Part shown: one piece after another, positions 36,771 to 48,119 of the stretch
Position numbering within the stretch: position 1 is the first letter of the stretch
How the letters are laid out: each line of letters opens with the position of its first letter
From: Adiantum capillus-veneris
Taxonomy: Eukaryota; Streptophyta; Polypodiopsida; Polypodiales; Pteridaceae
Direction of reading: 5' to 3'
Length of the DNA: 60,000 nucleotides
NCBI GenBank assembly: GCA_014529385.2
Contig: CM043963.1
Location: 78,170,912 to 78,230,911, forward strand
The notes under the pieces: model-generated
What the model was told of the DNA's origin: nothing
The model's database searches: none
What the model saw: the letters and a program-made list of their open reading frames with translations, nothing else
Program-made: the position numbers and the translations under genes

Positions 36771-36906
36771 TAGGACAAAGCTCGTGGCCATTAGGCACAG
36801 CCACATGGATGATTGCATGAGTGCTCCCCCTAGGCTAGGGGATATAAAGCTAGGGCGGTTGGCTGTTAAAAGTGTCTATTGTTGCTCAAACGGCCTATGG
36901 CCTTTT
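36769..36906 (+). repeat. Possible short LTR (about 138 bp)
   Basis: It starts TGTTAGGACAAAGC right after a purine-rich ggaggaagtag, contains ggatataaagc (TATA-like), and is followed at 36909-36920 by TGGTATCATAGC, one mismatch from the initiator tRNA-Met PBS. The upstream chromodomain frame runs into it. If right, it is the 3' LTR of the integrase relic and the 5' LTR of the sequence after it. No second copy was found. Confidence 0.35.
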
Positions 36907-36939
36907 ATTGGTATCATAGCAAATTTACTCTTAGGGAGG

Positions 36940-37860
36940 AGGAGGGGCATGAAGGAGTTTCATGAGTTGCATGTGCATGCAAATAATCTCTATCCCTCAC
37001 AAGCTTCCCATGGCAAACTTGTATAGAGAAAAGAGCCACGTGTGAATGTTGGCTTCTTGCACACATGAGGAGAGGAGGTAACTTGCTGAGATCAGCTGTA
37101 GCAAAGTGCAAAGGCAAGCACCTTGAGGAAATGAGGTTGTTTGCCTTCTTGTGTGTGAGCAACAAAGTAGCATGCCATCCTCTGTGAGTGTGTCTTTGTG
37201 CTCATGTGCTACCATTGTCCTCCAATTGCACACCATAGCTTCATGTTTAGAGTCCTTTTCAAAATTTGGGTGCCCCTTTAGGGGTTTAGTTCAAAGAGAT
37301 TTTGGGGCTTCCTCTCCAAGGAGGGTTTCTCAACAAAGTCCTTCTAAGGCTTGACATTTCTGTGGGGGGAAGTACGATACAAACTTGTAGGGACATCTAG
37401 AAAAACTTTCTAAAAGTATAAGTCTACAATAGTTTCCAAATTTTTGGTAGGGAGATGTTAGCCCAACAAGGGCTTCTAGAAAATGTTATATTTGACTTTT
37501 AAACCGCTCCACTTGCGGGTATGGAAGAGTCCATGGAGGTGCATGCTGAGGAAAGTGATGGGTTGCAAGACAACCATGGATTTTTCACTATGAAAGGATT
37601 TAATGCTCTCCTTCATCACACACGTCAAGTGGAAAAATAATTTGGTGGTCATCAATGCCAACTTAACTACACTCACGAAGCTAGTTAACAATTTCATGAT
37701 GAAGATGGATTGGTAGAAGAATCATGTTGTGGCCAATTCAGGGGGTTGTTGGTAGACCACCAAGGCCCAGTACACTTTTGGTAGGGCACAAGAACCACAA
37801 GAATCCATCTTAGATGAGAGAGCTAAAGCCATCGGTGTATGGAGGCGAAGACAAAACCTC
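36940..37860 (+). repeat. Dispersed repeat, copy 2
   Basis: Diverged copy of 30210-31260. It is cut at 37860 by the LTR of the large Ty3 element: here tggaggcgaagacaaa is followed by acctc and the LTR, while copy 1 continues agagtgatacaaag (about 31101). Confidence 0.6.
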
Positions 37861-38234
37861 TGTCATAATAACTAATATCTAATTCCCCTAAATGATTTTC
37901 TCATGTTAAACTGATCATTTAATATGGGGAAGTGCCAGGGAAGAAAAAGCTATAATATTGGTTAAGCTGGCAGACTGGCCAAAGTAGGAATCCAAAGGAG
38001 GGAAAATAGGGATCCAAAGGGGGGGCCATCTATAAAAGAGCAATGTGTAACAATGGGCTCTAAAGACCCTAAGGTTCAACCCATTAAGACTTCCAAAATG
38101 CTAAGGTTCAAAAAATCAAAGGTTATGTCCAATGGACAAGCTTATGAAAAATTGGATGCTTTGTGTGTGTACAAAAAATCCTTCATGCTTCCTACATAGG
38201 AGGGGGCGAGCCTTGCAAGTAGGGGATGAGAGAG

Positions 38235-38271
<37 letters not shown>

Positions 38272-39472
38272 AGCTTCCTTTACACAAAGGGAATGAGGGA
38301 CACATGTCAGCTCCCTAGCCCAGATGCCCACAAGGTGCACTCAAATCCTATTGGATGGCCATGGAGGTGGACCAATGAGAATTAGGGTAGAGTAAATCTA
38401 GTTTAATTCATTTAAAAACACTTAATAAAAGAACCAATAAGAATTAAGCTTTCTAGAAGACTATTTAGACAGTCTCCCAAGGGGTCCAATGAGCATTCAA
38501 CAGCCCAATGGCTTGCCTGATTCCTATTGGTCAGGAGACAAAGGAGTCCAAGGAGAGTTTAGTTGCATTAATTAATTACCTAAAGCTCTCACAAAAGGGG
38601 AAAGGGGACACATGTCAGAAGGCTATCACTTATGCTATTTAATTCTCATTGGCTAACCTGGGAGAGAATTAATGGGGTGTCAGCATGAGTAATTGCATGA
38701 GGGGTCAACCAAAAGAGAGAGGGGGCTGCATTTCTCAAGGCATTATTCCACACACACACTCACATTAGCTCATGTGTGAAGCAAGAAGACTCTCTCTCTC
38801 TCTCGTTTTCTCAAGCTTTAATGGAAAGCTTATCACCTACTCCAAGCTTGTGAGAAGGAAGGCCTACACCAACAACTCTTGGCTTTGTGATGCCAATCCA
38901 ACCAAGAGACAAGCTTCAATGCATACTCATCTCCTCTACCATGCTAATTACTAAAATTTTCTATGCTAATATGAGTGATTATGTGAGGAGATGTACATCT
39001 TTCTCGTAAGACTACTGCTTCTTCCTCTCAATCTACTCTCATACCCGCTAGCTCTCCCCATCTTCGAAGGTGTGTGAGGTCTTGGGTCTGAGACCATGAG
39101 GGAATTAATGTTGTGTTTTAAAGTGTTTGCTAGTGCTTGAAGCTTCCATCTTCTTTTTGAACTAGCTAGTTATTGAAGGAACACAAAGAATTGTATTGTA
39201 AAATGTATCCCTTGATGGGGGAAACCTATAATACAAAGCCTTTTGGAGGGGGGACCAACTCCATATAAATCCGGTCCTCAACTATTGTCAATATCTTAAT
39301 TTCTCTCTCTTTTGAAGTATTGTTCATGCTATCTAGCTAGGTGTTATACTTTTTATTGCTCTCTCCACCCAAGCACTCTTGTTATGCTCATTAGGTATTC
39401 TAATGAAATGCTCACTATGTTCATGTTATTTTCTGCTACACACAAGTTATTAGAGGCCATTAAATGTTACAT
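37861..39472 (+). repeat. 5' LTR of Ty3 element
   Basis: 1612 bp, TGTCATAATA...AATGTTACA, ending two bases before the PBS. It contains a (CA)n tract at 38237-38266, missing from the 3' LTR. Preceded by acctc, the expected target duplication, whose partner is not in the window. Confidence 0.9.
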
Positions 39473-39473
39473 T

Positions 39474-39485
39474 GGTATCAGAGCA
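39474..39485 (+). other. Primer binding site (initiator tRNA-Met)
   Basis: TGGTATCAGAGC, immediately downstream of the LTR end ACAT. It sets the orientation as plus. Confidence 0.95.
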
Positions 39486-39876
39486 CAAGGTTTCTTCTTT
39501 CTTGCTCAAGAAGGGAGGTCCTCAAGCTAGCTATAAATGGTTGGTATTATTCATTGCAATTGAGTAAGTAGAATAGGGATGTTTCAGCCTTGCAATGCGG
39601 CTACCTTCATGCAGATAACGGGGCATCACCGTCGAGAGCTATGGTCTTAATAGTGGAGTCCTACGGGGGTTGCCTACGGCTTAACCACTATTGAGCTATT
39701 AGAAGCTTGACAAGAGTTGGTGTTGTTTTGGTGTTGAAAACCCTCTCTTCTATAATGGTATTTGAGCGACGGGTATAGTAGCTTGAGTGCTTTTCTAAGG
39801 GGGTACAGAGGAGTAACAACTAGGGCTTGAAGTGCCAAAGTACACCTAAAAAAGTTTACACCTAGAAGTTGTTAGA

Positions 39877-41074
39877 ATGGCTGACAATAGTAAAGAGAGT
39901 GAAATTAATGTTGATAACTTTTATTTTGCCATTGAGCAGGCTACTAATGATGCCCATATGCTTGTTAACTACCTTGTTTCCAGGATTCAACAAGCCATGG
40001 GAAATCTATCCCTCCAAAGTGAAGTTCAACGACAGCTTCGTGCTCATGGGATTCTCCAAACTCCCCACCGTGACGAGAGAGTACCTAGGAAGCCTCCTTG
40101 TGAGACTTCCAAAAGAGGCCTCTCTCCAATTCGAGAAGAAGAAGAGGATCCATATGAAGGGCACAAAAATTTGCTTCTTGATGACACATCTCCTTCCCAA
40201 AGGAGAACTCAAGAGCCCCCACTGAAGGAACGAGAAAGAAGTGAGTCTCTTGCCACCTCGGTGGAGATGGCTCCACCAAGACGGTGGACTAAACGCTCCC
40301 CATCACCTCCTAAACGGATAAGACCATCGCATACTTCTCCACACCATAATTCAAAGAGGGATGACAAAAAGCAAGAGAAAAAAAGGGTGAGAAAGAGGGC
40401 ACCCTCTCCATCTTCTTCATCCTCTTCCTCTTATGAAGAAAGTGATGGTGCGGACAAAGAGAACCAACGCAAGAAAAAGGCGAGAAAGAGGTCACCCTCT
40501 TCTCCATCTTCCTTAAATTCTTCATCTTCTGGAGAAAGCGATGGTGCAACTTTTGAACCATCAAAAAGAAGAGGCCATAGGAAATCCTATGCCGCGTGGA
40601 AGAGGTCGCCAATCTCAAGAAGTTCAAAGAGGGAGGAAAGAGCATCTCTTTCCTTACCTATGATGGAACCTTTGGTGCTATGGACAAAGTCTTGGCCTTT
40701 ATCCAACAGTTCGATGCGGCATTTGGAAGGGCTTCATAGAGTCCTCTAAGCTATGCCATGTAGCTATGCACTTTCAAAAGTATGCCAGGAAATGGTGGTC
40801 TAGCCTACAGGAAAACGGTGAAGCTCCACGAACATGGAAAGCTTTAAGAGCTTCTATTATGAAGCAGTTTTTGGCCATTGATGCCAAAGACAAAGTACTC
40901 ACCGAATGGCGAAGCTTGAAGCTCTCTCCCGAATCCATTCACAAATATGACATAGACAAGTTTTGGGATTTACATCTTAAAGACAATGTCTTCAAAAAGA
41001 TGGATTTTGGAGAGCAAAACCAACAATTTTGTGCAGACTTAACTGAAGAAATGGCAGAGTATGTCAACTCTTAA
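39877..41074 (+). pseudogene. Ty3 gag, frameshifted
   Basis: Frame 39877-40749 starts MADNSKESEINVDNF after a 390-bp leader. It has a long basic/serine-rich middle (KKRVRKRAPSPSSSSSSSY, KKKARKRSPSSPSS), unusual for gag and like an SR-type region. The gag core follows across frame changes: GTFGAMDKVLAFIQQFDAAF, then HFQKYARKWWSSLQENGEAP and WKALRASIMKQFLA at 40766-41074. The core is the capsid-like Retrotrans_gag fold. At least one frameshift near 40720 separates the two halves. Confidence 0.75.
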
Positions 41075-41299
41075 AGGCCATGCACCATATCTGCGGTTAT
41101 ACACCATACTATGGTGGCTTCTTGAATCAATTTCCAAACAGAGGCTAAGAGAAGTCCTAAGCCCACGGAAAACAAGGGTTCCAATGAGCCTAAGGGGAAG
41201 GACAATGTCCAAAAGTCTCCTTAGGGAAATTCCAATAACAACAAAGCTAAGGAGAAGAGAGTTTACACAGGCAAAAATAAACTCTCTCTTGAAGAACTT

Positions 41300-41818
41300 G
41301 AGCGTTATCGCAAGGATAATGGTTGTTTCAAGTGCGGCGAGCAAGGGCATGTGTACCGTGCTTGTCCCCAAAATAACACCCACCATGAGCCTCCTAGAGC
41401 TACCTTGGTTGAAATCCAAGAAGAGGAAGCTCACCAAAAAGGATCTCCTCTATGCCATGCTTGGGGAAAGGTAAGAGAACATGATGCTTTTATTATCTTT
41501 GACCCTGGTTCTACTGACAATTTTATATCCACAGAGTTGGCCACCAACCTAGGCATCCAAGCCTATGAGATGGGAGATGTCATACCTGCCGATGGTGCTT
41601 TCAAGGGGCAAGAAGCCTCAGTCACTCCTTTAATCGAGAACTTGAGGCTCCATGTCCAAAGATATATGGACAAAGAGGACTTCTTTATCTCTCCTCTCAA
41701 GCACGAGGACATAATCCTAGGGGCACCATGGTTTGATTGCATGGTTGCCAATGTTAAATTCCCTGAAAGGAAAATCTACTTTAACTACAGGGAAAATGAT
41801 ATATACATAGATGCTTAG
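41300..41818 (+). pseudogene. Ty3 gag zinc knuckle and aspartic protease
   Basis: CCHC knuckle CFKCGEQGHVYRAC (C-x2-C-x4-H-x4-C) at about 41330-41370, in frame with the protease. The protease motif reads FIIFDPGSTDNFIS, where the family has D-S/T-G, so proline replaces the usual second residue. Later ILGAPWF fits the protease flap/C-terminal ILGMDWL motif. The frame ends at TAG 41816-41818 before RT, so protease and RT are separated. Confidence 0.8.
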
Positions 41819-41842
41819 GAAATTGGTAACACCACACCCATT

Positions 41843-43562
41843 GTGTATACGCAAGCTTTTAGTAAGTCAATAAAGAGCTCTATTTCCATGTACCTGATTT
41901 TTGTTAAAGATTCTCAAAATGAACCTAATGCTTTAGCAAAAGAAAATATAAAAAATCACAAGGAATTAGAGTTATCCAATTTTCTCAAGGGATTTCAAGA
42001 TGTTTTTATTGATGACATCCCTTGTGAACTACCTCCTAAACGAGGCAATGATGACCATGCAATTGAACTTCTTCCAGGAAGTTCACCGCGTAATAAACCT
42101 CCTTATAGAGTTTCTCAAGCTCAACAAGAGGAGATTATGCGGCAAGTGCATGAGTTAGTTGAAAAGGGCATGGTTAGGCCTAGCTCATCCCCCATTTTGC
42201 TCACCCGTATTATTAGTGCAAAATAAAGACGGCACATATCGTATGTGTGTCAACTATAGAGCACTAAATAGGATCACTATCAAAAACAGGTTTCCTGTTC
42301 CACAAGTAGAAGACCTATTTGATAAGTTACAAGGGTCCATCTACTTCAGTAGGATTGACCTAAAAAGTGGCTACCATCAAATAAGGATAGTTGATCAAGA
42401 CATTGTAAAGACCACATTTTGCACTACATTTGGTCTTTACAAATACATTGTCATCCCTTTTGGCTTGACCAATGTACCAGCCACATTCAACCGCTTGATG
42501 GAGAAGCTATTCAAGCCTCACCGAACCTTTACTGGAGTGTTCTTTGATGATATTATTATCTATCCTAATTCATTAGATGAGCACAAGCAACACCTCCAGA
42601 TAATATTTCAAGTTCTACGAGAGAATAAACTTTGTATTAATCAAAAGAAAAGTGAGTTTTTCTTACAAGAGATTCAATATTTAGGTCACATTATCTCTCA
42701 AGGTGGCATCCAAATGGATCCATCAAAACTAGAGGTCATAAAAGGATGGCCTAAACCAAGGAATCTTCATGAACTAAGAATCTTTATAGGTATGTGTGCA
42801 TACTATAGATGCTTCATAAAAAAGTTCTCATTAATAGCAAGACCATTACATGACCTAACAAAGAAAAACGTTAGGTATACATGGTCTGCCAAGGAGAACA
42901 ATGCTTTTGAAAAGATTAAAGAAAAGCTTATCTCTCAACCTGTGCTTACATTGCTGGATCTCTGCAAGCCATTGGAGAACCAATGTGATGCTTGTGGTGA
43001 TTGCCTTGGAGCTATTTTACTCCAAGAAGGGCACACCATCGCCTATGAAAGTCGAAGGCTTGACCCTATTGAGCAAGCTCTACGCATATATGAAAAGGAA
43101 CTCCTCACATTTCTACATGCCTTAGACTCATGGAAGCACTATTTACTGGGGACTCCTTTCATTCTGTGGACGGATCACCAAAGCCTTAAGTACTTGATGA
43201 CGCAGACCAAGCTCTCCGACAAACGCATGAGGTGGGAAAATTTTCTTTTGCAATTTCAATTTCATATTTCTCACATTGTTGGCAAGCATAATCAAGTAGC
43301 CGATGCACTCTCAAGACGGCCGAGAGTGAATGTGGTCTCCATAGCAACTCACAATGATCTATCTTCTATGATAGATGAGTATGCTATTGATCCCAATTTT
43401 AGAGATGTGATTTCAAGCCTTGCACTAGGGAAGAAAGAGGAGCCATTTACTTTACAATATGGTTATCTTCTCTATGGTAATAGACTATGCATTACCAACT
43501 CACTATGTGAGCAAGTAATGTATGAATCTCACGCTATCGGGGTTTATGTGTTTGCTATGTGA
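41843..43562 (+). pseudogene. Ty3 reverse transcriptase and RNase H
   Basis: RT begins in frame 41843-42226 (IELLPGSSPRNKPPYRVS, VHELVEKGMVRPSSSP), then shifts to frame 42159-43562. This gives CVNYRALNRITIKNRFPVPQ, DLKSGYHQIR, and the active site as FFDD (usual Y/F-x-DD). RNase H follows with CDACGDCLGAILLQEG, YEKELLTFLHALDSWKHYL and LWTDHQSLKYL, then HNQVADALSRRPR. The frame is the longest in the window for this strand. It ends in foreign sequence after NSLCEQVMYESH, where an insertion splits pol. Confidence 0.9.
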
Positions 43563-44357
43563 GCCGAGCAGGCGCCGGGCCTTTGGCTGTGGGAGGTGTG
43601 AAAGAGAGGGAACAAGAACAACATATGTAACTGAATCTGGAAATCACCGTAATCATCAATTAATTGATTAACGCTTGAGTACAACTTAATCTCTAGCCAA
43701 GACGGGCTGTTAACAGCACCGTCACTTGGATCATCTGCTAATTAGGAGTTTAAGCTCCCGTTTATAGGATTAACCGGGCCTTAACGACACCGGAATTAAC
43801 AAAATGTTAAATCAATTTCTAGGTGATGACGGTTATAGAAATTTTCCTCATGTCACTTCATCTGCTTCAAATGCCCGTGGATTCTGCAGTCTTCAATTCT
43901 GCTCACTACTTCAATCATCAAGCTTCAATAGTTATTAATTATCCTGCTTTGTGATCATGCACTTACTTATCTGCCGTTTATGAATTTTTACGTCTCCTCT
44001 AATCCACTTGCTCTGATCGCCTTTGGTGCTCCGACTCTCTTTTTCTTGAGTACCTTATCTTGTCGGAATCTGCTTATCTGCTCTTGCCAAGCATCCTTTC
44101 CCTTGCCGAGATCTGCCTTACCTGTTCTTGCCTCTTGCTTTGGTTCAAGACTAAGCTCGCCTTTGCCTTAAGTTTCCCGCCTTAGTTGCTTCGGAAAAGA
44201 AAGCCTCAAGCTCCTTCCTCTTCTTGTTTGATTCGCTTTGACAAGTTTCTCCCATTGCTTGCTTCTTGTTCAAGCTCGAGTAGGAGAGAGAAAGAGCTTT
44301 GCCTTGTATATCTTGCCGGGAGAGAGAGATAGAGAACCCTCTCTTGCTTTGATTGGA

Positions 44358-44404
<47 letters not shown>

Positions 44405-45776
44405 CGCCTTAGTTCCCTTCTCCTCGCCTTGGCTCCTTCTCTCCTCTCCTTGGCTCCTTTTCTACACCTCGCCTTTGCTCCTTTCTCCTTGCCTTGCTCC
44501 TTTCTCCTCGCCTTGTCTCCTTTCTCCTTTCTCCTCGCCTTGGCTCCTTCTCTCCTGCCTTCGTTGGCTTGCCATCCTCCTCATGCCAAAGGCCCTTCCT
44601 CTCGTTACCTTGCCAATATGCATGCAAAAGAGCCTCCCCTCTAATAATAGCATGTACCCTCTCTTAAGTAGTGGTGCCAGGCGTCATTGATGTGGCGTGG
44701 GAACGTCTATGATGATGTGACAGACGACAGTTAGACGAGCACCAAAACCACCGGAATCGGGCCCAAAAAGCTGCGCCTAGGCCTGTTCGCCAACTCCCGC
44801 TTCATCTCCGAGCTCGACCGAGCATCACCCCGGCCAGCGCGATTGCTTCCCTCTCCTCCTGCTACGCCACTCGCTGATCACGCCATGCCTCCCTTCGTTC
44901 ACACCTCATCAAGGTTTAGGGTCGCCCCATTTACAATGGGCGGCCACACTTTAATGACTTTGGGCGGATAATTTAATTCTTTGAGGCTTAATGCCCTTGT
45001 AGGGTACCATACTTGCCAAACATGCCGGCCAAGCTTGCTAAGCTTCTCCATTGGCATTCTTCAGGTACCACATTTGGTATACATTTCGGCCAAGGCACCG
45101 CCAAGCATCTCCAGTGGGCGGCCACAGCCATTGTAAGGGATGACATGCCGGCCAAAACAGTGCCAAGCACAACTTCTCTTCCAAGCAGTCCTTGCCAACA
45201 ATCTCATCAAGAAATTTGTTGCCTCTACTGCGTTCAAAACCCTGGCTGCAGGTCAAAATTTCCAAATGGCACTCCGATCGAGCGGACCGGACTGGTACGG
45301 AGCCGGCCCCCGGTGAATCTTTAATGGCTAATATCTTGGCAATCGGGACTCCGATCACTGATCTGAAAAGACCGATGCGCTCCACAAAGTGAGCACTTAA
45401 GGCCCGTGCATTCATTTCATCTCTGTCACCTCAACTGCAGTTGCCCAATCTGGTACGGATCTGCAATCAACTCAAACTTCAATATGCCATAACTTCTTCA
45501 TCGTAGCTCCAATCGATGAGCCGTAAAGACAGGCCGGTAGAGTACATCAAGCACTACAGTTCTAAACCATAAACTCCTATATGTGCTCACTTAACGCATA
45601 GTCATTTTTGGCATCATTGAGGTATCTGTTGGCCCTTTTAAGCCGCATCTGGTATACATTAATCATTAAACTTGGCCTGTTAACAAGCCCTGGTCACTGC
45701 CCAGTAAATGTGTAGGCTTCAAAGAATCTTAGCTTGCGTTTCTCTGCTCTTTTTCTCATGATGGCAGTGGAGCTTC
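43535..45776. mobile_element. 2.2 kb insertion of unknown class inside Ty3 pol
   Basis: RNase H/linker coding stops at tatgaatctca (43534) and resumes at catgacaatgctcc (45777), so 43535-45776 is foreign. It contains a (GA)n tract (44361-44401), pyrimidine-rich repeats of cttctcctcgccttggctcc (44400-44560), a GC-rich patch (44700-44900) and the ccataacttcttcatcg...gatgagccgt motif also seen at window position 41. No terminal inverted repeats, LTRs or clear target duplication were found, and no coding domain. Confidence 0.6.
44361..44401 (+). repeat. (GA)20 microsatellite
   Basis: Pure GA tract within the 2.2 kb insertion. Confidence 0.9.
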
Positions 45777-47040
45777 ATGACAATGCTCCTCCTTATGCGG
45801 GGCATAGAGGGATTCAATCTACCCTAAAAGGGATTGAAACATATTTCTATTGGCCTACCATGAAAGCAAACATACAAGAGTATGTTTCTAAATGTGTGGT
45901 ATGCCAAAAGACGAAGTTTGATTGAGGGAAGCAACCTAGATTGCTTCAACCTTTGCCAATCCCTAATTCACCATGGGAGAGCATGTTTACCTTTGGATTG
46001 CCTAAGTCTATCCATGGGAATACAGGAAGATGGACAATAGTAGACAGGTTTACTAAACAAGCTCATTTTATACCGTCAAAAAGACTATCAAAGCCCATCA
46101 AATTGCAACCCTCTTCATTTCACAAATCTTCAAGTACCATGGCTTGCCAATGTCCATAGTGTCGGATAGAGATCCTAGAATGACCAGTACTTTCTGGAAG
46201 GGTCTCTTTGAGAATTTAGGAACAAGGCTAAATTTCTCTTTGGCCTCTCACCCGCAAACGGATGGCCAAAGTGAAATAGTTAACCTAACAACTCTTGATC
46301 TACTAAAAGCCTATGTAACGGAAGTAGATCAAAGGTCCCAAGGGCAGAAGTACTTACCCTTAGTGGAGTATGCCTACAATAACAATGTACATACTTCCAC
46401 AGGAAAAGCACCTTTTGAGGTAATTGTAGGAAGATTAAAAAGTCTCCTGCTACTTAAGGTACACGGGAAGATCTTCACTGCATATGACTATAGCCGAGAC
46501 CTACAAGAATCTTTCCAAAAGATTAAGGATGCTATCTCTATCTCACGACTGCTGATAAGCACAGAAAAGCTCAAGCCTTTAAAGAAAATAATTGGGTCTT
46601 ACTTAAATTTCCCAAGGCTCAATTAAGGCACACGACGGGCAAGAATCCTATGGGACACCAGAAGAACTATGCTCAGTTAGCAAAAAGGTACTATGGTCCC
46701 TTCCAGATTCTCAGACCAATCAATGAGATGGCCTACCAACTCAAGTTTCCCAGCCATTGGCTCATAGAAAATGATCTCCTTGTGAGCCTACTAAAGCCTT
46801 ACAAAGGAGACCCACCTCAAGAACCAACTATTGAAGATGCACCGGAGATTGAGAACCAAGAAGAGGTGCTGCAGCCCGAGTCCATTCTCCGACATGAAGA
46901 CAAGGTATTACGAGGCGGGAAGACTCTCCGATGATATCTTATTAAGTTTAAGAATTATCATTTTAAAGATGTTAGATGGATGCAAGACATACAATTAAAG
47001 GATAACCTAAACCTTGTCAGTGCTTACAATGCTTCCTTAG
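45777..47040 (+). pseudogene. Ty3 integrase and chromodomain
   Basis: Zinc region: PPYAGHRGIQSTLKGIETYF, YWPTM, CVVCQKTKFD followed by a TGA. Core: [18 protein letters not shown], where the expected Asp (SMDF) is missing, so the first catalytic residue is lost. Then [32 protein letters not shown] (second Asp) and HPQTDGQSEIVN (Glu) in frame 46144-46626. GPY/F module at 46650-46934: YYGPFQILRPINEMAYQLKF. A chromodomain-like tail follows across a TGA: YLIKFKNYHFKDVRWMQ. Several frames and stops make it inactive. Confidence 0.85.
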
Positions 47041-47384
47041 AGTAAGCAATTGTACAAATATTTAAAATGAACAAAGTTTTTGTGTTATAAGACTCTCTTT
47101 TTTTTTATTGTGCACAAATGTGAAGTAGTATGCATACTTAGAATCAAGTTTGCGGAGACGATGTCTCCCAAACACCAAGTAGAGCTTGTCATTCTACTAT
47201 GGAAGATTGATAGGACCAATGTGTAGACATGCTTGCGGCAGCTTAGGCTCTCAAGGGCCAAATGGACTAGTCATCCATTCTGGAACGATTTGTAGGGTAA
47301 GATAGGGATCCTCTACTCACTAAAACAAGGACAAATGAATAGGATTTATCTTCTCTACCCCATAGTCGAGGGCGACTATGATTT
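47041..47384 (+). other. Ty3 3' untranslated stretch
   Basis: AT-rich sequence between pol end and the polypurine tract; no coding motif seen. Confidence 0.5.
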
Positions 47385-47398
47385 CAAGAGAGAGGTAA
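47385..47398 (+). other. Polypurine tract
   Basis: CAAGAGAGAGGTAA directly before the 3' LTR start TGTCATAAT. Confidence 0.8.
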
Positions 47399-47894
47399 TG
47401 TCATAATAAATGATATCTAATTCTCCTGATTGATTTCTCATGTTAAACTGATCATTTAATATGGGGAAGTGCCAGGGGAGAAAAAGATAGAATATTGGTT
47501 AAGCTGACAAACCGACCACAGTAGCGATCCAAAGGAGAGAAAATAGGGATCCAAAGGGGGGGGCATCTGCAAAAGAGCAATGTGCAACAATGGGCTTTAA
47601 AGACCCTAAGGTTCAGCCTATTAAGACTTCCAAAATGCTAAGGTTCCAAAAATCAAAGGTTGTGTCCAATGGCCAAGCTTATGAAAAATTGGATGCTTTG
47701 TGTGTGTACAAAAAAGCCTTCATGCTTCCTACATAGGAGGGGGCAAGCCTTGCAAGTAGGGGATGAGAGAGAAACACGCACATATACTCACAAGATTCCT
47801 TTACACAAAGGGAATGAGGGACACATGTCAGCTCCCTAGCCCAGTTGCCCACAAGGTGCACTCAAATCCTATTGGATGGCCATGGAGCTGGACC
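47399..47894 (+). repeat. 3' LTR of Ty3 element, truncated
   Basis: Matches the first 510 bp of the 5' LTR, with small gaps, up to gagctggacc. The remaining 1.1 kb is absent from the window because a hAT terminus starts at 47895. Confidence 0.9.
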
Positions 47895-47932
47895 CAGGGA
47901 TTTCATTAACGTAATCACGATCGGGTGATTAC
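47895..47932 (+). repeat. hAT terminal and subterminal sequence
   Basis: CAGGGATTTCATTAAC followed by the palindrome GTAATCAC (47911-47918) / GTGATTAC (47925-47932). A second palindrome atcacgtgat lies near 47965. Such subterminal repeats bind transposase in known hAT elements; that role here is inferred. Confidence 0.7.
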
Positions 47933-48062
47933 GTCAATAACTTTAGTATTTACACAAAAAAATCACGTGATCATGTTAATTATTAATGTGACTTTGATTA
48001 TGACCTCCAAAAACCTATAGAGCCGGTTAGCCCTCCGGGTTTTCCATTTTCCCTACGGGACC

Positions 48063-48118
48063 CGCCGAGCTTTTTCATTTTCCCGACGGGCCCGCCGGGA
48101 AAATGAAAAAGCCCGGCG
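48063..48118. repeat. Hairpin with 23-bp arms in hAT 5' region
   Basis: Arms 48063-48085 and 48096-48118 pair with one mismatch; the loop is acgggcccgc. A diverged direct copy of the left arm (ttttccattttccctacggg) lies at 48040-48059, so this is a subterminal repeat cluster. Confidence 0.9.
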
Positions 48119-48119
48119 A

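Larger units (their letters stand above)
37861..47894 (+). mobile_element. Ty3 chromovirus LTR retrotransposon, nearly complete, 3' LTR cut by hAT
   Basis: Plus strand: 5' LTR 37861-39472, PBS, gag, protease, RT/RNase H, integrase, chromodomain, polypurine tract, then 3' LTR from 47399 truncated at 47894. It is inserted in a dispersed repeat whose uninterrupted version is at 30210-31260. A 2.2 kb foreign piece lies in pol at 43535-45776. Stops and frameshifts make it inactive. The two LTRs differ visibly (roughly one base in ten over the first 130), so the insertion is not young. Confidence 0.9.

Noticed and set aside
39474-39485. TGGTATCAGAGC as a possible tRNA gene piece
   Set aside because: Only the primer binding site complementary to the tRNA 3' end; no tRNA cloverleaf around it here or at 14011 or 56546.
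43535-45776. Helitron in the Ty3 pol
   Set aside because: No TC start, no CTRR end with hairpin and no A/T target site could be matched at the boundaries.
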